Positions 1 to 13,205 are shown, numbered from the stretch's first letter. The stretch is DNA of 64,000 nucleotides from Nageia nagi (GCA_050084985.1 JBITNC010000002.1:21080001-21144000), one strand, 5' to 3'. The notes: generated by a model from the letters alone, not told the origin. Numbers and translations: made by a program.

Positions 1-231
1 ATAGTTCAATGATAGAACTAAGAACTACATTATAGAGACTATTGTTTGGGAATGATATTCTCATTTTCAAAAAATGATCAAATTAAATGTACTTCAAAAT
101 ATTGTAAAATCATTGTGAAAACCATAAGAAACATTTAAACTACATTCCTAAATGTTCTATATTATCTCGTAAATAATCCTTATGAAAATGGAAACCAAAC
201 AAGCTAAGAAAATGATAAAAAATAAGAAAAA
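1..231. repeat. Tail of a duplicated unit, matching 37808-38015
   Basis: Bases 1 to about 215 align base by base, with scattered substitutions, to 37808-38015 in the same orientation. The 37808 copy lies directly downstream of the second EXLA unit. The match ends shortly before the putative Copia LTR that starts at 232, so 38015 onward may be the site without that insertion. No gene is seen here. Confidence 0.75.
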
Positions 232-420
232 TGACACTCAACCTGTATACATCAAACTAGTTAGATCTGACCAACATGTTGACTGGCAATATATAACTGG
301 TGGGTGAAGTGGAAGAAGCTAACCGACTAATTAATTATTTTAATCAGACCTCTATAGACCAATTATAAATACATAATCATAGTTATTATATTTTCATACT
401 TTGATTAAGCTCAAACATCA
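232..420 (-). repeat. Putative 3' LTR of Copia-A
   Basis: The segment starts TGACACTCAA and ends AAACATCA, so it has TG...CA ends on either strand. On the minus strand it follows a purine tract (AAAGGGGAGAATAT, complement of 421-435) and the decayed RNase H end of Copia-A. The layout matches the PPT/LTR junction of Copia-B at 56940. No matching 5' LTR was found near 10.1 kb, so the 189-bp length is inferred only from the ends. Confidence 0.45.
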
Positions 421-1634
421 ATATTCTCCCCTTTGATGTTTAGGGGACCAACTAGGAAGTTCCTGAAATTCAAAAACCAAGCCTTTAAAACATATTTTGT
501 GAAGATATCCATTATATTATGTAAGGAATTATAGTTTGTAGGAAGTGGTACTTCATGTCAAAGTGTTTGGATTTTTTAGGGTGGAATAGGTCCTTTTCTA
601 ATTGAATGACATTGTTGTTATCATAAAATATGGTTTTTTGATCATATTGTTTCTCACCAAGTCTTCAAGAACTTTTCTCAACAATAATGCTTGAGTACCA
701 GCACTTATTATTCCAATGTATTCAGCCTTAGAGAGGTAAAATATACTTTTATTCCTTTAACTACATGTAATCATATGTGATCTAAGATTAAAATAATTGC
801 TTGATATAGAATTTTTATCATCAGGATTGCTTCCCTAGTCAGAATCACTAAATACAACATGTGTTATATCACCACTCTTATAGTAATGGATGCCAAAATC
901 ATTTGTACCTTTCACATACCTTAGTATTTTTTTAGTTTCTTTCATGTTTATTTCAAAATGATTACTTAATTCTTGATATAAGTGAGACAATATAAGAAAA
1001 ATTAGGTCTAGAGTTTGTTACAAATATTATGTTTTCAACAATGCTCCTATATGTTATTGTATCATATTTTTCAAATCCATCATCCTTACTAAACAAATCA
1101 CCATATTTTATTGGTATTGGAACTACTCTAGAATAATAAATGCCAATTTTTTCAATATAACATTGGTATATTTAGTATGATAAATCAAAATTCCCCTCTA
1201 TTTGATACACCTTCATACCCAAGACATGGTGCATAAAACTAAAATCTTTAAATCATTAATCAAATTTGAAAAATACCCATGCAAATCAAATCATCAATAT
1301 ATAAGAAAGTAAGTAAGATTTCATTATCTTATTTCATATGATAGAGGCTATGTTCATTCTTGCTTTTTGTAAAGCCATATTGATGTAAGTACCCATCAGC
1401 TCTTAAGTATCAAGCTCTTGAAACTTGTTTGAGACCATACATGACCTTGTTTAACATGTATACTAGATTTAATTTCCCTTTGATCTCAAATTATTGAGGT
1501 TCTTATGTATAAACCTCTTTATCCAAGTAGCCATTCAAGAATATAATGCACTCTTAAGATCCATGTGATGAATTTTTCAACCTTTGTGGGAAGCCAAAGA
1601 GAGAACCAAATTTATAATTTCCTATGATTCCATT
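421..1634 (-). pseudogene. Copia-A pol remnant: reverse transcriptase C-terminal part and RNase H
   Basis: Read on the minus strand this aligns at the DNA level with the RT/RNase H part of Copia-B (about 56940-58270). Shared blocks include the region just inside the PPT (430-470), the RNase H segment with the accept-site alanine/serine stretch (640-740), and the RT stretch where the chain of a YGLK-type motif would be (1370-1450). No open frame longer than about 60 codons survives. The element was interrupted at 1634/1635 by the CACTA insertion and continues at 7480. It is an old, inactive Ty1/copia copy, related to Copia-B but not the same family. Confidence 0.8.
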
Positions 1635-1769
1635 CACTAGTACAAAAAGTAGTAATATATGATTAAATAAACTACTAAAAATTGTAGATAAATGACTATT
1701 TTTTATCACATGACCATTAGTAGTTTATTACCAATCATTTATGTCATGACCAAATTTATGATAAACTAT

Positions 1770-2145
1770 GTTAGTCATTTATTTGGTTATTTATTTAGTC
1801 ACTAATTTAATTATTGATGTAGTCATATATTTAGTCGTCGATTGAGTCATATATTTAGTCATCGATTTAGTTGTATATTTAGTTAATAATTTAGTAGTAT
1901 ATTTATTCATTGATTTAGTCATACATTTAATCATTGATTTAATCGTATATTTAATCATTAATTTAATCATTGATTTGGTCATGTATTTAGTCATTAATTT
2001 AGTCATAAATTTAGTAGTATATTTAGTCATTAATTTAATCATATATTTAGTCATTAATTTAATCACATATTTAGTCATATATTTAATCATTGCATTCATC
2101 ATATATGTAGTCATTGAATTAGTCATAAATTTAGTCATTTTTATT
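1770..2145. repeat. CACTA left subterminal array, about 28 units of 12 bp
   Basis: The consensus is close to ATATTTAGTCAT, alternating with TAATTTAGTCAT. Because the unit is 12 bp, the minus strand reads as an open frame of four-residue units (MTKY, MIKL) from 2138 to 1791; this is a repeat artefact, not a gene. In characterised CACTA elements subterminal motif arrays bind the TNPA-type protein; that role here is inferred from position. Confidence 0.85.
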
Positions 2146-2549
2146 TATTGATTACCATTAGTTGGTAATAAATAAAGTTAATAGATTTTATCTGCAAAAA
2201 TAGTATAATATTAAACTTGAACTAAAAAGATAAAAGTAAATAAAAATATTACACATTCAAACAAGATACAACAAGCTAAAATTAAAGGATTGATTCAACA
2301 TCATGATAAATAAAGTTAATGTGCAATTAGAAAATATTAATAGAATAATACATATCAAATTATAAGATGTCAAAGATGTCTAAGAGTGTATATGTAAATA
2401 TAATAAAATATTTCAAAGTTGTATATGAGTTTCCAACTCTTTCAAAAACACCTTTATAATTAAAATACCTAAATAACAAAAATAAAATACTACATAAAGT
2501 AGTGAGCCATGATGTCTAACAAATAATACATGAAAAATATATTGATCAA

Positions 2550-2726
2550 CTACATAGTCATTTTTTGCAAATACTTTAGTGGCCATCGTGTGAAGGTTCC
2601 CTCTTTCTCTTTCAAGTAAGAAACTCCATCTATTTTATCCTCATAGGTAAGCGGTACATTACTTGCAACCTTTAAAATGTTTACATTTGCATATTTTATT
2701 CCTTTCAAGCTGACTCCATGTATAAT
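2550..2726 (-). pseudogene. Exon-like remnant, possibly En/Spm-related C-terminal segment
   Basis: The minus strand is open for 58 codons, from after a TAA at 2729-2727 to a TAG at 2552-2550, with no ATG at its start. It reads HGVSLKGIKYANVNILKVA near the start and ends in a GTFTRWPLKYL segment. The spacing of G-x2-L, V-x-I-x2-V, a proline stretch, then G-x-F-x2-WP recalls the conserved C-terminal block of plant En/Spm-type proteins, which fits a CACTA host element. This is pattern matching by eye over a short stretch; a chance open frame is possible. Confidence 0.4.
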
Positions 2727-5700
2727 TTATAGAGAGTGAATTCATCCAATACCCATAACATCAGCATCAATATATTTCTTCATAAAGAGAAAAGAACAAC
2801 ACATTATATCAATAAGTTATGAAAGGACACAAATATAAACAATCATTACCATGCATGCATATGAGGCACATAAGATTATGAGATCACTATTACAAATTTT
2901 ATTAGTCTAAATTTTATCAACAAATATTGTCTTCCAGTTTCATAAGTAAAATATAATTACTTAGAAACTATTTAAAAAAATTGTCATGTCATTTGATAAG
3001 TAAAATATCATTGCTTAGAAACTATATAATACAAAATCAACTAGAAAAAATAATTTGTATTCTTTTTCAAGATCAAAATTAGCATCTCAACAAGAGTAAT
3101 TTTATCCATAATAATTCATATGATGCCATACAAAAACAATATAGCCAAGAATACATGAATGATACCAATGAAAATCATAAAATCATAATTTTTAGTTCAA
3201 GTAGTTTCTGATAGTCAATACATTATTCAAGTTACTAGATGTGGTGATCATATTACTTGATCAACATAAACTCCTTTATGAGAATTAACAAGACCACAAC
3301 ATTTATAGAGTTCCTTCACATGCACCCACCATTATCCTATGGTATTGAATGGGTAACAGGGTGCCTAATTGTTAAGATATCCCTTATGCTTCAAGTTTGT
3401 TATCACACAATTAAATAATTTATAGTTGATTTCTTAATTCAGTCACATATTAGCTAATGTATGTATTATCACAAAGTGATTAATACCATTAAGTTTACAC
3501 GAATATTTTTCTACTAGAATACTAATCAACCTTTGGATATAATTCTTTAACTATAACAATTTATTGTTCACAACAACATGCTCTAGCTTCTCAATGGATT
3601 ATCAAGTTTTTAGCTAAGCCATAAGTTTGATTCAAAAAGAGGTGTAATACAATCCTTTCATCTCTCATGAAATTGAAAAGGATCATTTGGTAGTTATACA
3701 TTTTCAGTTTACCATATCCATAACCAAGTAATTAAGAATAAGACATGTTTGCCTTTGAATGCATTAGCATAAAGTGCTATTATGAAAAGGTCCCTTTTCA
3801 ATGATCAATAAAAATTTCGCATCCTATCAAATATTAATAATTAAATATGAAATAAATTATTATTATTTTTGGTATCCCAAAAATATAACAACAAGAAGGA
3901 TAAGAAACCACCAGACAAACTCTAATCAAGCAAAATCCATGTATGCAAGCCAAATAAATTAGTCATCTTGTAAAGCCTGTACCTTTTGATTTAAAAATCC
4001 ATATAACTTATTTTATAAACTTTTAGAAATATGATTAACCCTAAAATACACCTTCCAAATTTCATCCATTTTTGTTAGGTTTAAGACCTTAAATTTTGAA
4101 CTATCCCAATGTCTATAGTTTATGTTCACAAAAATGTTAAAAACAAGATTGCCAAGTTGATGATACTAAAAATTATATTTTATAACATATTTGAGCATGA
4201 TTTTTGTACTATAGATGTATTTTTATGGATAGGCTACCCTCCAAATTTTATCTCATTTGGGTAGGTTAAACCCTACTTTTGGAGCTTGTACACACATCTA
4301 TAGTTAAACACCCTAAACTGGTATAGTTTAGAATAGCCATATTAAAAAATGTGTAACTTTTACATATTAAATCATTTGTTTATAATGTTTTATTCTTCAA
4401 TATAATTATATTTCATAGATAATTCTCACCAAAATTCAATGCATTTTGATTTGGTTGAGACCATTAATCTTCTGATAGTTCATAGCCTATCTGAACAACC
4501 CAAATTATGCTAGAATGAGAGATGGGTAATAGTCCTTTAGATTTCTTATCTATATCTCAATCTTGATAACATCAAAACTTATACAAGATTATAATAACAC
4601 CTTTTTTTACAACCATTAGGTAGTGTTCAAAAGAAAACTCAATTTCTAATTTGTCATAGCCAATCAACCAATCCATACAATGAAGAGTATACATAATACA
4701 ATCAATCTTTTATTCAAATAATGAATAGTACACAAAATAGAATTTTGGTAAATTTGAATAAACCAACAACAATTGAATTCCACTCCATATTTTATCAAAA
4801 ACATGAAAGGTTTTATATGAAACCAATTGATACAAATAAGGTAATCAATCCCATTTTTTTTAGAATTAAAAACATTAATGATCTTCAAATGAGTTCACAT
4901 AACATATTGAAATCAACTAGAACTTCACTCCAAAGGTAAATCTGACTCTACACTATAGATGAAATGAGAGTGTGAGATTTTTATAAATCTTAGCAAGTTC
5001 CAAGCTAATCAACCATTGTTAAAGAAATACACATGAAGAATCAGGGAAACCACTTATTTCCATAACCACTTATTTACAAATGCATGAACATAATGGGGTT
5101 TTATAATAACATCCCAAACAAAATTCATAAATGTCAGGACCTCAATGAATAATATGATATTATTATATGCAACTCAAGTGATCTCCATAATGATAACAAA
5201 CTATTGCAATACCATTACATAATAACCATATCCAATGCTTAATACAAAAGGCATATCCATGCTTGGTAAAGGAAACTCAATGCTTAATAATTTAAAAGGA
5301 GAAATGCCATGAATGATACAATATATCCAAGCATGTATTTCCAAAAATTTAACATTCAAATAAAAACCATTTTAATTACCAAACATAACATCAAACTTGC
5401 ACTCATTTTTATGTTATATTTTTATCTTAGTTTTTGTATTAAATCTATTAGATCCTATAGCAAAAAATAGTTTACAAAGAGTGTAGAACATGGAGATCAT
5501 TCAATATTGAAGCATGGCTATCATATGTATGGCTTAGCCTCTAAATATTTTCCAACTTATAGTTAAAATGAAAGCCCTCAATACCTAATCAAATCCCTCC
5601 TACAATATCTCTCGTACGATGATCAAACTTCATTTATTTATACATATTAAGAACCCTTTTATTATTTTTATTACAATAATCTTATAATATGAACAACATC

Positions 5701-7229
5701 AATAGGATAAAATTGTGTAATACTAACAATGCCCACTATTTCCTTACATAATGATTTATCAAAATGCAATGGTTTCAAACAAGCATAATATTTTACATAA
5801 TGGAGTTTTCTAGTTTGCTTGTTCAAAATGTTGATAGAAGAAAATAAGCTAGAAACTCACCTTCACACACTTTATTTTCTAATTATGTCTTAAATCCTCC
5901 AAATTCCATGAGATCACAATCTTCCCAACCCTTTGTTGTAACCAAATCATGATCTTCCCAGCAAGATTCAAATGCCCAACTTTGAAAACATCCTTTTTTC
6001 TCCAATAAAATAACCATGGTTCAAGATTGAGGCCCACACATTAGATTTTGATGCTAGAAAGATCCCAAAATGGGAAAATTAATGTTAATTCTTCTCTCAT
6101 GGTGCTATGACATCCTCTTAGCCCAAAATCATGATTTGCAACAAGTGTAGGCTCCCACAACATGCATACAATGGAATCCTTATATTTTCCTTCTTCCCAC
6201 ATCCTCTACAAGTCCAATATAATCATCTAATCAAAATACTAAGCAAAGAATCTCAAACATGGAGTGTAGACTTCTTGTTCTACTCCAAAACTTATCCATG
6301 GTGGCTAGACATGAAACATAGGCTTCCAAAACATGGTGATAGCTAGAGTTTTCTCTCCAGCCTCTCCACATCTCTCTCTCTCTCATTATTCAACAAGGAA
6401 AAATGGATTAGGGTTTGAATGGAGGAAGGTATGTTATTACAAAGCCCTAATTTTCCAATTTCCTACTCTAGATACCCAAATTCTAATGTAATACATGCAC
6501 TTGGGAAAATTAAACATTAAAATTTATTCCCTTAGCTTTGAACTTACAAGCCTTTCTCTAAATTAAACTTTTTTATTTTTTTTTTGAATATTTTTCACAC
6601 ATTTAAACCTTTTTCAAAAGATATTTCTCCATGGGTATTAAAATACAATTAATTCACATATAATTTAAATGTATAATTTAATGGTCTCATTACACTCTAT
6701 TGTCTAATGTGACTAAATACAAAGATTGAACTCTTCAAATGTTTCACATCAAATGGATTCCATGGCATTCTAACACAATGATCCACACCCATATTTGCAT
6801 GAATGAATTTTAATGCAAATGACTTAAATTGCATTAAGGTGATGCATTACACATTGCTAATGCATAAATGCATAATTTTAAAGCTCCATGGGTAACTATT
6901 TCACCATCATTCTAGAATTACCACAAAAAATGGGTTCATGACATAACAAGAGTTAAGGTACCCTACACTAAGTGATATCAAAGAAAGTTCATTTATTAAA
7001 CCAATTTGGATATATGAATAAAAAATATAATTAATAAGTAATATATAGTTAATAATAAAAAGTAAATAATAATAAATATAGATAAATTTAATTAATGAAT
7101 GTAAATAAGTAGATATAGTTAATAATAAATGTATAATTAATTAGTAAGTAAGAAATATAATTAAGAAATATTAAATGTAATGTCATAATACATAGTATAT
7201 GATAAATGTAATTAATAAATATAATATAA
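2727..7229. other. CACTA interior without recognisable genes
   Basis: This stretch is AT-rich with only short open frames (the longest about 75 codons near 4664-4939 on both strands, which look like chance). It contains mild internal repetition of a phrase around 4070-4140 and 4245-4310 (a GTAGGTTAAACCCT-like string). No transposase catalytic motifs were found. Confidence 0.6.
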
Positions 7230-7455
7230 TGTCATTTTTGTTTGGGTGACTAATTTTGAATGATTAATTATTCAATCATTTATTTACTCATTTTTATTTT
7301 TCTAACCTTGCGATTTTACCTAATGACTAAATTAGTCATCTTTTTAGTTATTTATAATTGTGAATTATAAAACATTAGTAGAATTTGATCAATTTTAGTC
7401 ATGTGACTAATAGTTTTAGTCACATGAATTAAAGTTTTAGTCACATAGTCATATA
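7230..7455. repeat. CACTA right subterminal motifs
   Basis: Several copies of TTTAGTCAC/T and its inverse TGACTAA occur within about 200 bp of the right terminus. They are more loosely spaced than the left array and occur in both orientations. Confidence 0.75.
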
Positions 7456-7479
7456 TCTACAAAACTTCTACTAGTGATT

Positions 7480-10160
7480 GTTGTAAAGGTCTATTCAAAA
7501 TCAATACTATACCTTTCTATTAAGCCCTTAGCCATAAGCCTTACCTTATTACTTTCTACAGTCTCATCATTGTTATATTAACCTTGAAGATTCATTTAGA
7601 ACCAATGCATTTTTTAAATCTCTTGGAAGCTACAAAATCTCCAAAATATCATTCCTTATGATGGAATTAATTTCTTCTTTCATGGCCTTCATTATAAAAT
7701 ATTAGTGTATGGTTATTCATAACTAGATATCTCTAGCTTAACACTACTCATTAAAGCATAATTTACATCCTTACCTCTAAGCTCATCGTCATCCTTATCA
7801 CCATATATTTAAGATATTAAAGTCTTATTACAACTTACTCCATTTGTTGTGCTTGGTCTCTTGTGAGACTTTTTTTAAAATTGGTGTCTAGTATTTTAGA
7901 GGATGAATGGATAGGGAGTACCCTTGAACTACTTTTAATCTTCATTGCACTTGAAGAATAGTCATCATCATCATTTGGGACTAATTTTTGTTAGTTGGGA
8001 TGAACAATGGGCTACACTTTTGAGGATATATGATCATTGGATCTATAATCAACATTGAGTTTTTATGACCATACTTCCCCCTTTTTCAAAAATGACATCT
8101 CTAGAAACCACAACTGTATAACTTTTTATATTGTAGACTCAATATGCTACGATATTTTTATAAGATCCTAAAAAAATACATGCTTCACCTTTAGTATCTA
8201 TCATTCTCTTATTTTCATCAAGTACATGATCATAAGAAACAACAAAAGACTCTTAAAATAATTTACATTTGATTTCTTTTCATAACATACCTCATTTGGA
8301 GTTATTCCATCTAATTTACTAACAGGACTTCTATTCAAAATATAGATTGTTATCCTAACTACATCAACCCAATACATATATGTAATTTTTTTTATTTGAA
8401 TCACTCTTGTAGCCATTTCAACAATGGTTCTACTCCTATACTCAACAACACAAATTTATTATGGATTATAACCAACCATGAGTTACCTTTTGATTCTATT
8501 ATCTTTACAATATCGAACGAATTCATTTAAGAAATATTCCCCTCTACTCGTCCTTAAGCATTCAACATAGTATCCACTTTGATTTTCTACATGATTTTTT
8601 AACTTGTTACAGCATTTAATTTAATCTTTATCTTCAATCTTCAACAAATAGATACAACATATTATTGAAAAATAATCTATAAAAGTAAGAAAGTAGGAAT
8701 TCTTACCCAAGTTTCTATTTGCATGTCCCCACATATGTCCAAATGCACTGATTGTAGTGACGAGGAGGCTCTCCATTCTTTTCCAATTAGAATTTAACTT
8801 GTTCTTGTGTTGTTTCCCTAAGCTTAACCTTCACAAACTCCTTTGTGATCTTTGACCTTTGATATTCCATATACAATTTCTTTGGATGTTGAAAATATCA
8901 AACTTATGAAGTTTGAATGATCATATCTAGGGTGATGCAACCTAGAAATTTTATTTTATATGGAAATATTTGTAAGATAAGACACTTATCCTTAAAATTT
9001 TAATGTAAATAGTCTATTATTTATCATGCGTACTTTTGTGTCCAGCTTATCACCATTATTTTTGTTAAATATTACACACTTTCCATATAAAAACATAGGC
9101 ATATATATAATTCTTAGTAATTATTTAACCAACACTCAAAAAATTATGTTTCAAATTTGTAGTGTTGTAAATATCATATATTTTCTTTCTAATTTTTTTT
9201 ATGCACCTCCATAACTCCAATACCTTCAACATGCAAGTTCTTGTCAACACCAACCTTAATCTTAGACTTAAACTCCTATGTGTTATCCATGTTAGTAAAC
9301 AACTCCCTTTTGCTAGTCTTATGGTTGGAGAAGCTTGTATGAAGTATTAATGTCTCTTTCAAAGTATAATCAAACTTTACACAAGTTAAAAATGAGTTTA
9401 AATGTTCTTTCTCTTTTTCATAATGTCCACTACTTGTCTCTTCTTGAAAAGGCTTCTACCTACATTCCCTCTCATAGTGACCAAATGTGTTACACTAGTA
9501 ACATTATTATTTTTTATTTGTCACCTCTTCCTCTTCTTCTTACTTGAAAAGAACATATTATTCCCCTTACTCTCACTTTTTAAGGGGATTATCCTCTCCC
9601 TTGGTATCTACCTTGACCACATGTGTTAGCTTCAGCCTCTTAGGATGTAAAATCATTTTCTCCAAATAAGTAGTATTGATGATGTAGTTTCTTGTATTCT
9701 TTTTTCATTAGATATTATTATGGCCACATGATTCCATTTAGTAAGAATATATGTATTTAAATACCTTTTTCACAACAACTTCAATCCTCAGTCCATCACT
9801 AAGATTTTTTTATCTTGTGTAAGCATTTACTATTACAAAATAGTGTCCTACATTCTCTCCCTTCATTTTGAGGTTCTCAAACTCTCTTTTGAATATTTTA
9901 ATCTTGAATTACTTCACTTAATAACTACCTTGGTACCCATTCTTTAATGCCTTCCATGCATCCTTAGTTGTAGTATAGAAATGATTGCTTGTTGCAATTG
10001 CTTAGGAAATATCTATAACATAGTTCAATATTTCTAGGTATAATGGGAAAATAAAAAGTTAGATACCTAAATCTAGCATACTAGGTTAGAGTTGATGAGA
10101 GTGTATCTTCCTTAATGAGTAAGAAAGAAAAAATTCTCCAGTCATGTATAAATCCCAGAC
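7480..10160 (-). pseudogene. Copia-A gag, protease and integrase remnant
   Basis: In minus-strand order: a gag middle part near 9990-9780 with residues like KDAWKAL and LKMKGENVGHYF; a zinc-knuckle remnant near 9500-9440 (CNTFGHYEREC); a protease-downstream stretch near 9230-9080 resembling the LKHN part of copia polyproteins; then integrase, with YWVDVVRITIYILNRSP near 8370-8320 and ITPNEVCYEKK after it. The 7480-7600 part matches the start of RT in Copia-B. Every section has stops and frameshifts. The block is repeated as 25393-27790 with the CACTA absent, and its central part also at 22389-23650. Confidence 0.82.
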
Positions 10161-10379
10161 ATTTTATAGTTTCTCTACGTTCCCTCCATTTATTACAACT
10201 TTGTGGTAAAAATATCTCCTTATCTCCACCTTAGCATCATAAATATATGAATAGAATTCTCTTATTGATGTATTAGCATAAGAGATAAAACTTGTTTCTT
10301 TGTAATTCAAGAAGCTAAAGAACATATTAAAGAAGGAAATATCAAAATATTTGTAATTAGAGTCAAAATATGTGTATAC

Positions 10380-10860
10380 CTAAGGATTCGATGATCTATC
10401 AATAAAATACATTGCTCCATTAATTTTATAATTTAATTCTCCAAATACATATATATGGAAACTCATATGACACATAGCACCAATATCAAGCAATTGAGCA
10501 TCTTCCCAAGATGCAAAGGAAGTATTTAAAACTTCATCATTAATGGTAATATTACATTCAATAGTAACAAAATGAGCAAAATCAAAATTTTTACTCATGT
10601 TTTCTTTATGCAACCTTTTTTTATTATTATCTTTGATTTTATCCTATAGAATACAATAAGTTTTGGCATCATATCCTTTCTTATAATAATGAGCACAATT
10701 AATATTACACCTCTCTCCTCTACAACCTTGATTAGGTCTACCCCTTACCTCTATTATTTCTCCCACAATCTCACCTATTACTCTCTCCTCTAGAATAATT
10801 ATAGTATGGATTATTTCCTTTCCAAGAAATACATAATGTATCACCAGTAGGTTCCACAAT
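10380..10860 (-). pseudogene. Fragment of a second Copia family: gag zinc knuckle and protease
   Basis: On the minus strand the first open piece (10859-10644) carries a basic stretch and a C-x3-C-like knuckle, CNINCAHYYKKGYDAKTYC. The second (10613-10380) reads LLDIGAMCHMSFH, which corresponds to the copia protease LLDTGATCHM site with T to I in the active-site D-T/S-G triplet, followed by GELNYKINGAMYF. This order of knuckle then protease is that of a copia gag-pol, but the sequence differs from Copia-A and Copia-B. The protease triplet change implies it is inactive. The near-identical copy in unit 2 is at 28020-28440. Confidence 0.7.
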
Positions 10861-10869
10861 CTTCTTACT

Positions 10870-11938
10870 CAATCTCTTCTTGTATTTTACAATGTTATCT
10901 TACAAAGTATCAAATGTGAGGCCCTTCAATTATGCACTAGCTTGAGGTAGTTCAAGGTAATGGGGACCCAACAATTTTATTTTGCCTACAATAGAGCTAT
11001 ATTTTCCAATATATGAGAAAAATAATGTTTAAAATTTTAAATATTAAAAAAATTATCATATTGTTGATTATGCATAGAACTAGTGGTTAATTGGATAGTC
11101 TAAGAATGATGACAAGGTGGATCCAGAGTAAATCAAATGGTAAGTTATCTTATCAAAGTATTGATCACTATACTAGGAAACTAGTCATGGTTAAATATGA
11201 CTTTACTTTTACAAAGATGTACCTAATAATTTCCAAGACAAAAAGCATGATATTATCAAAGATTAGGAATATTTAAAAGCTATAAGACCATATCTTGTAT
11301 CGATCTCAACAATTATCTAGGTATTATGTTCAAAATAAAAATATAGAATGTTGTATTTATGTCACCCCACACTTCATATAACAATAACTATTAATGGGGT
11401 CTGAAGGTATCCATAACATAACATGATCTTAGAATTGGTTTTGCATGATTCAGAATGGGTTTTATAGTAAGAAGGGATGAATTTTGTATAGATTGACAGT
11501 CTCAACTTTAAACCAAAGGTGAAAGGAGAGATGCTAAAAAATAAATTTAAGAGTTTTAAAATGTGACGTAAAAATTTGCATAATATAATATTGGGCATGG
11601 GTGAATAAGACACATAAGAGGTGAGGATTATTTAAAACACTAAATATATGAGGATTATTTAAAATATAAAATATGTGAGATTTTAATGGGTCCATGTGAG
11701 CTTATATAAAGGCAAGGATAAATATAAATATTGGGTAAAATACTAGTTCTCAAATACCACTATAAATTCAAACTTATTTCAACGGTATGTAGGTAGTTGT
11801 TAATTTTTTTTTACATATATACAAGACTTCAACCTACGATTTCTATTACTATAATCATCTAAATCATTTTTATCTCCTAAATGGAAAAGTAAAGAGTATA
11901 ATGGGTACTTGAAAAAGGATGTAGATATGATTTTTTTG

Positions 11939-11940
<2 letters not shown>
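10870..11940. other. Duplicated non-coding block with a TATA-like site
   Basis: It is repeated at about 28510-29580 with very high identity. A TTATATAAAGG string at 11702-11712 looks like a plus-strand core promoter or LTR TATA box, but no gene or LTR boundary could be tied to it. Short open frames at 11091-11276 (plus) and 11613-11374 (minus) recur in the copy and have no recognisable product. Confidence 0.5.

Positions 11941-11941
<1 letters not shown>

Positions 11942-11993
<52 letters not shown>
11942..11993. repeat. AT dinucleotide microsatellite
   Basis: About 26 uninterrupted TA repeats. The counterpart in unit 2 (29584-29604) has only about ten, so the tract changed length after the duplication. 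Confidence 0.97.
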
Positions 11994-11996
<3 letters not shown>

Positions 11997-11999
11997 AAG

Positions 12000-13065
12000 A
12001 GTAAAGTTTTTAGATTAAAATGGATTAATTATTTTTAATGTTACAATAGAATTATCACAATAAGATCTTTCAACATATATTTTTTTTATCTTACTATAGA
12101 CATTAATGATATTTCATTTCATTGTCTCACAACATCAATTTTTTTTATTAATATAAATAAATAATGTATTAATAAAAAATAAAAGATATTGAAAGGTTCT
12201 CCAAAACCTTTTATATCTTAAGATATAACATTACTTACAATATGAAGTTAAAAGGGAGCATAAACCAATATCACTTTAATACTTTCCTCCCATATTTGAA
12301 CTTTACAAAAACCTTTCATGTCTAATTCAAACATTAAAATACATACACTTCTACCCGAAGTATAAGCACAATTCAAAATTCAAAGTGAATAACATTATGG
12401 TTCCCAATGTTTTGAACATGATGTGATGGCTATTCAAAATTCTCCTTCTCATGCTTTTGGGTAAGAGCACAATATCTATCCTATGTAGGTCCATAATTGA
12501 TCTGTATTCTTTCCCTAAGTATACGATGATCAGGAAATATTAAACCTGTAGCACAATTGTTATGCATTAATCAGAATGACGTATGAAATGAAATATGTAT
12601 CTGAGTCTGCTCAAATTTCAACATTAGAGAACTAGAGGCTTGTTTATTTAGCATCCCTCAGGACTTTAAAAACAAACTCTAAATCCCCATAGTTCTCTAA
12701 ATGTCTTTTCTCCTATACTGTCATAGCCACCCCATGTAGGGTTTTTCAAAATATAGATATAATAAATTCTACCTATCTAAAGAGAAAAAAATATTATTCT
12801 TTTGCCATCAAATAGGCATGCTAGCCATGAACCCCTAAAGGAAGCCTAGAGGCATGCTTCAAGTTTCTATTCCCCTTCTTTATTTGAGACCCATTAGCTT
12901 GAAGATCCTATAAAGGTTTTCCATTTTACATAGATTATCTGATTGCAAATGACCATACATGACCATAACATATCCTCCAAAGCATGTCTATTGTATTTCC
13001 ATCATTATCCCAACATGTTGCATCAAGTCCATAGTTGTTGACCATTCACCCAAGTACACTTGTTG
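12000..13065. other. Unrecognised AT-rich stretch left of the MULE
   Basis: No open frame above 60 codons and no known element. The unit 2 copy lacks everything from about 12030 to 16870, so this stretch has no second copy for comparison. Confidence 0.5.
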
Positions 13066-13068
13066 TAA

Positions 13069-13205
13069 TGAAGCATATCTTGCCTTCATAATGCCCCCTC
13101 CTAGATGTATCCTTTCTAACACACATCAGATGTAGTACATGTTAGAAGTTACAAAAAGCCACTTTTTTTATAACAAGGGAGAATTGCAAGGTGGTTCTCC
13201 TTACC
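13069..13205 (+). repeat. MULE left terminal inverted repeat
   Basis: It starts near TGAAGCATATCTTGCCTTC and runs through ATCAGATGTAGTACATG to GCAAGGTGGTTCTCC. The reverse complement of 17945-18076 shows the same blocks in order, with substitutions and small gaps. Confidence 0.8.

Larger units (their letters stand above)
1635..7476. mobile_element. CACTA (En/Spm-type) DNA transposon inserted in Copia-A
   Basis: The element begins CACTAGTACAAAAAGTAG and ends CTTCTACTAGTG, so both termini read CACTAGTA inwards, the hallmark of the CACTA superfamily. It is flanked by a 3-bp direct duplication ATT (1632-1634 and 7477-7479), the size expected for CACTA. Removing it rejoins Copia-A: RT sequence ends at 1634 and resumes at 7480 in the same orientation. 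Both ends carry arrays of a TTTAGTCAT-type subterminal motif. At 5842 bp it holds no intact transposase; one short minus-strand remnant at 2550-2726 may derive from an En/Spm-related protein. It is probably non-autonomous or dead. Confidence 0.87.

Noticed and set aside
1791-2138. 115-codon minus-strand frame rich in Met, Thr and Lys
   Set aside because: It is the translation of the 12-bp CACTA subterminal repeat and has no independent coding evidence.
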